NCBI GenBank assembly: GCA_965651265.1
Contig: CBFGRV010000084.1
Span: forward strand, 1-11,339
DNA: 11,339 nt
DNA from: CBFGRV01 sp965651265
GTDB lineage: Bacteria; Bacteroidota; Rhodothermia; Rhodothermales; VXPQ01
Direction of reading: 5' to 3'
The position numbers and the translations under genes were made by a program. The stretch's first letter is position 1, and every line of letters starts with the position of its first letter. Of the stretch, positions 6,776 to 11,339 are shown piece after piece. The notes below the pieces were generated by a model. That model made no database searches and was not told the DNA's origin. It saw nothing but the letters and a program-made list of their open reading frames with translations.

Positions 6776-9766
6776 TTACCGCATCAGCACCATCGAGCGG
6801 CGCTCTATCCTCCCGCCGGCGCGCAGCTCGTAGTAGTATGTGCCGCTCGGAAGGTCGCGCGCATCAAACCGAACCTCATACGCACCGGGCGATTGCGCCG
6901 CTTCGACGAGCGTGGCCACCCTCCGCCCGAGCGCGTCGAAGACCTGCAGCGTTACCCGTTCCTGGTCCGGAAGTGAGTACGAGATCGTCGTCGACGGGTT
7001 AAAAGGATTGGGGTAGTTCTGCGCCAGCTGCACGATCGAGGGAAGGACCGCCTCGGCATCGGGCTCCTCGATCGCCGTAAACACGGCTCCTACAGGGAAG
7101 AACACGTCGTCAACCCAGGCGCGATCCGCACCCACCGAAAGGGATCCGTCCTTCCGGTACGTCCACGTGGCTGTGTGCGTGCCGGCGGCGAGCTCGATCG
7201 AAAAAACGTCCCAGCCCGTGTTGCCTGACCAGGCGCTGACCGAATCGCCGTCGATCGCGAATCGCAGGTAATCGAAACCCGACTCCGATGAAACGCGATA
7301 CGAGAACGAGAGCGGCGCAGCGCTGACCTGATCGAAGGTGACCTGGAGGACCGTCGAGGCGCCGTCCTCGATGTCGGCGGATGCGGCGGAAAACGCTCCC
7401 GTACTCACCTCACGGTCGGTCACGATCCAGGGGTGTTCGCCGCTCGTCTCCCAGTAGAACGGCCGCCCGAGGCGCAGCGACCCCGCCTCGAACGTCTCCG
7501 TCGCCTCGTCTACGAAGGCGAACCTCCGACCGGACTCCCGCTCGAACATGCTTCCATTCGCATCCGTGACATGCGCGTTCATCATCACCCGGTACGTCCC
7601 GCGAGCGTCGGTCGTGAAGGACGTCTCCGCGCCCTGCGTGTTTGTCAGTGAGGCGTTGCTGGAGGCCGGTTCTTCGAAGGTCCAGGTGAATGACGCCGAT
7701 TGTAGCGCGCCCGCGGGTGCATCGACCGTGCCCGAAAGCTGCACGGTGGTGGTGGCATTCAGCAAGGATCCCGAGGGCGTTGCGATGCGCGGGACGAACA
7801 GCTCCGCCGGAAGCCGGTTGGTCGTGATCGAATCATCCGGATTTGGGTCGGACATCTTGGGGAAATCCATTGGACGATCGCCGATGTCGACCCCTGCCGC
7901 AAGAAGAAACTGCTCGATGGGCTCGTATCCGAACAGGCCGAAACTGTTATCGGACAACCGCCAGATGGCACTCTGCTCGTCGGATGAGGCTCCCGGACAG
8001 AAGAAGGCGTTCTCGTTGATGTAGTCCACAACCTTCTGCATGTGGCCGGCGGCCTCGATCCCGTTCCATTGCGAAAGGGACGGGGCCACGTCGAACACGG
8101 TCCCCTCTTTCGGGATTGACTTCGAGACGTCGATGCATGCCACGTAGAGCCCGCCAAGCGTCACGCTGCCGCCCGCGGGAACGAACACATCCTCCGACCG
8201 CGTGATGACGTAGTTCTGCTCACCCTGCCCGTTGACCAGGATGTCCCCGGGCCGGACCTCGACGATCACACCTGCCTGTGCGGCGAGCGCGTCGATGTCG
8301 GATTGACGCGGGGATCCGTTTCCCGTCGCCATCAGATCGTCCCCGTGATTATCCTTGGGATGCGTCATGCGCTGCCGGCCGTCGTTCAGTTTCTGAAGAA
8401 TCTGCTCGTGCGTGAGATCCGGCCGGAACGGAGCGACCAAATCGGCCAGCTCGTCTGGAGTGAAAATCATATCGTCCCCGTGGTGCAGCCAGTTGCCGTC
8501 AGGCAGCTTGGTATATTCCTCGTATTGATCATCCAATCCGAACAGATGTCCCGCCTCGTGAGCGTACAGCTTGATGAGATCTTGTGTGATCGGACTCGAC
8601 GTCTCCCAGACGCCTCCCCCTGCGCCCATATTGACGTCGAAGTCCCCGTTTACATGCGAGATCTCCGAGTTTTCCGGCACCATCTTGATCTGGTGGTAAC
8701 CGGCTGTTCCCGGCGGTGCCGTCGCCCCCGAAGAGACACGTGTGACCACGTTGACGTGCAGCGTCTGTCCGCCCGACGTCATCTTACCGCCCCAGACGCT
8801 CTCGATCGCCGATGCCACGGCCGCGGCCACCGCCGGCGTTGCCAACGGACCCCAGAATTCGAGATATAGCGTCAGCTCGAGCCGGTCGCTCGTCTGGTTG
8901 CTCGAGTTGTCGATGTCGATCGAGACGCCGTCTCCGGAAATCGTGCCGCCTTTGGCCTCCAGTTTGACGATGCCGCGATCGACCGCCTCCTGAAGCGATA
9001 TCCGATGGGCGATTACGGTGCCCGGATGCGCGGCGCCGTTCTGCGCGCCGTTCGATCCAGAGACCATTCGGTTCAGGCTCGATGACGACGCAATGGTGCT
9101 GGGAAGCCTCTCGCGCGGACCGGGCAGCGCCGTTCCACCATCCATCTTCCGTTGCGACGTGAGAGGTGGCTTGGAGAGAGGTTCGGGGGCACCTGATTTC
9201 CGGGGCAGCTCGCAAATGTCCAGGGGGGTGAACGGTGCGGGCTCGGACGTATCGTAAATGAGATCGTCGTCGCCCGGGGTGACCTCGTTGATGGCCGAGA
9301 TGATGTCGTCGAACCCGGCGACCGCGAGATCCCGCGTTTGCACCCGATGCGTAGTGCCGTTCGCCGTGATGATCAGCTGGGCGAAAGTTCGATCGACGAT
9401 GCCGTCGGCGGCGTGCGACTCATCCAGACCGAAGAAATTGCTCTGCTCGATGGTCTGCCAGAGCAACTCGAGATCGGCGTTGCTCACGGTGAACGAGCTT
9501 GACTCTTCGGCATCCGCCGCAACGTCCGCGGATGGAAAGCGCATGTAGGACCCATCCCCGTCGGCGCCGATACGCACAACGGCGTACGGAGCGTCGGGAC
9601 GAAGGCCTCCCGCGGTACCCACGATCTCGAGATCGCCCGGTACGTTCTGCGCGAAGAGGGGGAGGCCTCCCGCCACGCCGAGTCCGGCCACGGCACAGAA
9701 GGCGACGGTGAAGCGCCACAAGGTGCGCGATGATGGGGTCGCTAGCTGCATACGAGGCCGGTGCAT
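6776..9766 (-). CDS. T9SS-exported multidomain zinc metalloprotease (HExxHxxGxxD) with possible thioester-like module
   Basis: A 996-residue secreted protein, probably a surface or extracellular protease. The signal peptide runs to about residue 39 (LPLFA). Residues 45-171 are a domain shared with the lipoprotein encoded just upstream. A Pro/Ser/basic linker follows (172-250). The catalytic domain, about 250-500, contains HEAGHLFGLDDQY (403-415: zinc ligands His403, His407 and Asp413, base Glu404) and a candidate Met-turn DLMATG (Met479). About 505-640 has Cys544 and the motif EQSAIW (597-602), a thioester-domain-like pattern. About 660-750 looks Ig/PKD-like. About 755-893 is a jelly-roll module (GTHTATWTYRKDGS, DRAWVDDVFFP). 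Residues 906-996 are the T9SS type A sorting domain (NYPNPFNPSTTISY ... GTYYYELRAGG). The ATG at 9766 is supported by GGAG 8 nt upstream. It is the second gene after the lipoprotein, 48 nt apart. The peptidase family is unassigned; M6-, M7- or M64-like enzymes share the motif. Confidence 0.88.
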   Translation of the reverse strand: MHRPRMQLATPSSRTLWRFTVAFCAVAGLGVAGGLPLFAQNVPGDLEIVGTAGGLRPDAPYAVVRIGADGDGSYMRFPSADVAADAEESSSFTVSNADLELLWQTIEQSNFFGLDESHAADGIVDRTFAQLIITANGTTHRVQTRDLAVAGFDDIISAINEVTPGDDDLIYDTSEPAPFTPLDICELPRKSGAPEPLSKPPLTSQRKMDGGTALPGPRERLPSTIASSSSLNRMVSGSNGAQNGAAHPGTVIAHRISLQEAVDRGIVKLEAKGGTISGDGVSIDIDNSSNQTSDRLELTLYLEFWGPLATPAVAAAVASAIESVWGGKMTSGGQTLHVNVVTRVSSGATAPPGTAGYHQIKMVPENSEISHVNGDFDVNMGAGGGVWETSSPITQDLIKLYAHEAGHLFGLDDQYEEYTKLPDGNWLHHGDDMIFTPDELADLVAPFRPDLTHEQILQKLNDGRQRMTHPKDNHGDDLMATGNGSPRQSDIDALAAQAGVIVEVRPGDILVNGQGEQNYVITRSEDVFVPAGGSVTLGGLYVACIDVSKSIPKEGTVFDVAPSLSQWNGIEAAGHMQKVVDYINENAFFCPGASSDEQSAIWRLSDNSFGLFGYEPIEQFLLAAGVDIGDRPMDFPKMSDPNPDDSITTNRLPAELFVPRIATPSGSLLNATTTVQLSGTVDAPAGALQSASFTWTFEEPASSNASLTNTQGAETSFTTDARGTYRVMMNAHVTDANGSMFERESGRRFAFVDEATETFEAGSLRLGRPFYWETSGEHPWIVTDREVSTGAFSAASADIEDGASTVLQVTFDQVSAAPLSFSYRVSSESGFDYLRFAIDGDSVSAWSGNTGWDVFSIELAAGTHTATWTYRKDGSLSVGADRAWVDDVFFPVGAVFTAIEEPDAEAVLPSIVQLAQNYPNPFNPSTTISYSLPDQERVTLQVFDALGRRVATLVEAAQSPGAYEVRFDARDLPSGTYYYELRAGGRIERRSMVLMR

Positions 9767-9774
9767 GTCGGTCG

Positions 9775-9778
9775 CTCC
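9775..9778 (-). promoter_or_regulatory. Ribosome-binding site deciding the metalloprotease start
   Basis: GGAG on the minus strand ends 8 nt before the ATG at 9766. The next in-frame ATG, at 9751, has no such site, so the longer start is preferred. Confidence 0.5.
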
Positions 9779-9814
9779 GAATGTTGGCCCGCGGTGCTGA
9801 ACCGGGGCGTTGAG

Positions 9815-10330
9815 TTAGTAGCGCAAATCGGCCCCCGGAGGACTACTCCGGTTGATGATTTCGATCAGACGATCGAACGGGGGAACGGAGGCATTCCTGA
9901 CCTCCACGCGGCGGGTGCGCCCCTCCGCCGTAATCGTGAGCACGGCGAAAGAGCCGTCCTGCACGTCCTCGGACACATACCGCTCCTCCAGAGCGAAAAA
10001 ATCCTGGTCGTTGATCGCCGACCAGAGCACTTCCATGCTGTCCGGATGGACGGCGAAGGTGGTCTCCTCGAGGGGCGGTCCCAGATCATCCGGACGATAG
10101 CGGATGAATCGCCCCTTACCGTCGGCGGTGATCGTCAGCGCATAGTTGTCGCGACCGGGTAGCAGGCTTCCCGTCGACGCCTCGATGACGAGATCTCGCG
10201 GATAGCGCATGAGCGCGGTATTCGATGAAGCCTGACATCCCGCGAGAACGAGTACGGCAGCCGCCGTGAGGAGGCCAGGGACGGCAATCCCGAAATGCGA
10301 AGGGACAGCAGTGATGAAGAAGTGCTTCAT
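9815..10330 (-). CDS. Lipoprotein homologous to the N-terminal domain of the adjacent metalloprotease
   Basis: A small lipoprotein of about 171 residues. The signal peptide ends in a canonical lipobox LAGC (Cys36 counted from a GTG at 10342, Cys32 from the ATG at 10330). The rest is a single domain with the pattern DLVIEASTGSL, ITADGKGRFIRY, LWSAINDQDFFALEERY, FAVLTITAEGRTRRVEVRN and FDRLIEIIN. It aligns without internal gaps in three blocks to residues 45-171 of the downstream protease, 44 of 113 positions identical by hand count. It resembles small uncharacterised lipoprotein domains of Bacteroidota (DUF6438-like in feel); no database check was possible. Position upstream in the same operon, 48 nt from the protease, suggests a role tied to it, such as inhibitor, chaperone or surface anchor, but no function is shown. 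The ATG at 10330 is preferred because GGAGG lies just before it and would fall inside the coding region if the GTG were used. Confidence 0.85.
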   Translation of the reverse strand: MKHFFITAVPSHFGIAVPGLLTAAAVLVLAGCQASSNTALMRYPRDLVIEASTGSLLPGRDNYALTITADGKGRFIRYRPDDLGPPLEETTFAVHPDSMEVLWSAINDQDFFALEERYVSEDVQDGSFAVLTITAEGRTRRVEVRNASVPPFDRLIEIINRSSPPGADLRY

Positions 10331-10333
10331 GAC

Positions 10334-10338
10334 CCTCC
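10334..10338 (-). promoter_or_regulatory. Ribosome-binding site of the lipoprotein gene
   Basis: GGAGG, within GGGGAGGG on the minus strand, sits 3 nt before the ATG at 10330. The spacing is short but the match is strong, and it favours this ATG over the GTG at 10342. Confidence 0.5.
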
Positions 10339-10508
10339 CCACGAGCGGTTAGGCGTCTCCGGGCAGTCCACACTGCAGGATACGAGGCCGCCGATGCCTT
10401 CCGTGCGCTCGCCTCACATGCACACAGACACCCATCACCCGGAGTGCCGGCTGCGCGACGTCGCCTCTCATCCGCACTGTCCCGGCCATCAGCGCTCATC
10501 GTATGGTA

Positions 10509-10523
10509 CGTCGGCGCCCGACG
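10509..10523. repeat. Small inverted repeat
   Basis: CGTCGG and CCGACG form a perfect 6-bp stem around a CGC loop. It contains GGCGCC, as the two larger palindromes in the same intergenic region do. In GC-rich DNA this may be chance. Confidence 0.3.
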
Positions 10524-10622
10524 AGTTCCAATAGAGCAATGGCGCAAGAATCTATAGCCCCGTTGCCTGATTCGAACGGCACCGAGGCTAAGGGATTTCA
10601 TACATCCGATTAGATCTTCTCA

Positions 10623-10648
10623 CGTTTGTCCAGGCGCCTGGACAAACG
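10623..10648. repeat. Perfect 26-bp palindrome
   Basis: All 13 base pairs match around the centre 10635/10636; the left arm is CGTTTGTCCAGGC. As RNA it would form an 11-bp stem with a GCGC loop on either strand. It lies 62 bp beyond the stop codon of the cytochrome gene and about 290 bp upstream of the lipoprotein start. It could be part of a tandem terminator or an operator. No U-tract follows on either strand, which speaks against a classical intrinsic terminator. Confidence 0.75.
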
Positions 10649-10658
10649 GAATCGATTA

Positions 10659-10676
10659 TTTCCCGGCGCCGGGAAA
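10659..10676. repeat. Perfect 18-bp palindrome
   Basis: TTTCCCGGCGCCGGGAAA is fully self-complementary, starting 34 bp after the cytochrome gene's stop codon. Its centre lies 32 bp from that of the 26-bp palindrome, and both share the GGCGCC core. As RNA it gives a 7-bp stem with a GCGC loop, followed on the minus strand by TAATCG, not a U-run. It may act as a terminator or RNA 3'-end stabiliser, or as a protein-binding site. Confidence 0.6.
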
Positions 10677-10709
10677 ATGGAAATGATCCATGACCCTTTG
10701 GACGAAGGC

Positions 10710-11339
10710 TCAGTGCTTCATCTTCACCAGCGAATCCATGTACGAATCGATGGACGTCACCGGCCCGCCTCCCAGTGATTCGTAGTACAGCGCCACATCC
10801 CGCATCTGCTCATCCGATAGCCGCGCCGCGATTTTCTCCATGATGTGCGCATAGGCCGACCCGCCGCGGCGCCCCGAATTGAACAGCTCAAGCTGCAGCC
10901 GCAGGTACTCGGACCACTGCCCCGCGATCACGGGATAGAATGGGTTCGTGCGAGTGGGCTTGGGACCGTGGCAGTCCCGGCAGGATGGAATCTTGTCCGA
11001 TGGAACGCCATGAAGCGCGATGTCGCGACCCCGCGCGATGGCGGCGTCGAGGTCGGGCTGCGACGGCGCCGAGTTTACGGCGACCACCCCCAGCCGTGGG
11101 CTCGCAGCTGATCGACTGAAGTACTCGGCGATGGCCCGCATCACGTCCTCAGAAAGGGGCGCCGCGATCGGCTGCATGATGCCGCTGTGCCGCTCGCCGG
11201 ACGCGTACGCCTGCATCGCGGCAACGAGGTAGTCCGGCTTCTGTCCGGCCAGCCGCGGGAAGGCGCTGAGCTCGCGGCCGCGTCCCCCCTCGCCGTGACA
11301 GCGCCGGCACGTGCCCATGACGGACTGGACGTCGTGGGA
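10710..11339 (-). CDS. Diheme cytochrome c, c4-like (5' end outside the window)
   Basis: The frame stays open to the window edge, so the start and signal peptide are missing; at least 209 residues are visible. Counting from the Met at 11318, two c-type heme sites are seen: CRRCH at 4-8 and CRDCH at 113-117. Each is followed by a half-domain with the same layout (PRLAGQKPDYL / PVIAGQWSEYL) and a likely axial Met (Met48 in SGIMQPIA, Met160 in AHIMEKIA). LSEDVMRAIAEYFS and LSDEQMRDVALYYESL are the C-terminal helices of the two halves. This two-fold repeat is that of cytochrome c4 and related class I diheme cytochromes, which carry electrons in the periplasm to terminal oxidases or other acceptors. 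The Met at 11318 is internal: residues SHDVQSV precede it in frame and the first heme site would otherwise be only three residues in. It is followed by the palindromic intergenic region. Confidence 0.88.
   Translation of the reverse strand, partial: SHDVQSVMGTCRRCHGEGGRGRELSAFPRLAGQKPDYLVAAMQAYASGERHSGIMQPIAAPLSEDVMRAIAEYFSRSAASPRLGVVAVNSAPSQPDLDAAIARGRDIALHGVPSDKIPSCRDCHGPKPTRTNPFYPVIAGQWSEYLRLQLELFNSGRRGGSAYAHIMEKIAARLSDEQMRDVALYYESLGGGPVTSIDSYMDSLVKMKH

Larger units (their letters stand above)
10331..10709. other. Intergenic region between the cytochrome c and lipoprotein genes
   Basis: 379 bp without a convincing gene. It must carry the 3' end of the cytochrome transcript and, if the lipoprotein-protease pair has its own promoter, that promoter. 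The half nearest the cytochrome gene holds two perfect palindromes (10623-10648, 10659-10676). A smaller inverted repeat lies at 10509-10523. A TATAGAT at about 10551-10557 (minus strand) could be a -10 element, but no matching upstream element was found. Confidence 0.6.

Noticed and set aside
10116..10601. 161-residue minus-strand frame covering the intergenic region and the start of the lipoprotein gene
   Set aside because: It overlaps the lipoprotein in another frame, its product is Arg/Ala-rich and featureless, and the lipoprotein has a canonical lipobox and a homologue next door.

Overview
The window is a GC-rich (roughly 60-65 %, by eye) piece of a Gram-negative chromosome. The large protein at 6776-9766 ends in a type IX secretion (T9SS) sorting domain with the NYPNPFNPSTTISY signature. 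The protein at 2799-5255 combines a carboxypeptidase-regulatory-like domain, a plug and an outer-membrane barrel. With the high GC content this points to the Bacteroidota/Rhodothermota group, most likely a Rhodothermia-type bacterium; that assignment is inference. No tRNA, rRNA, insertion sequence, CRISPR array or phage gene was seen.

Layout: 26-2537 (minus) holds a DoxX-family membrane protein followed 25 nt later by a secreted sialate O-acetylesterase-type lipoprotein. A 261-bp divergent intergenic region (2538-2798) contains a possible 20-codon leader ORF. On the plus strand, 2799-6716 holds the outer-membrane receptor-like protein and, 33 nt downstream, a MATE efflux transporter. A 59-bp convergent gap separates this pair from 6776-10330 (minus), a lipoprotein gene followed 48 nt later by a 996-residue secreted metalloprotease. 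A 379-bp intergenic region (10331-10709) carries two perfect palindromes 32 bp apart. At the right edge is the 3' part of a diheme cytochrome c gene (10710-11339, minus), whose start lies outside the window.

Most genes are envelope or cell-surface genes, and each short operon looks like ordinary housekeeping or scavenging: sugar-ester hydrolysis, outer-membrane uptake, efflux, electron transfer. The exception is the lipoprotein/protease pair. The whole mature part of the small lipoprotein is a second copy of the domain just behind the signal peptide of the protease. The protease also contains an HExxHxxGxxD zinc motif with a plausible Met-turn, and a Cys...QxAIW pattern like that of internal-thioester adhesion domains. 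This combination of a possible propeptide/inhibitor pair, a protease and a possible covalent-attachment module exported by T9SS is the best candidate here for something undescribed. The functional reading is inference.
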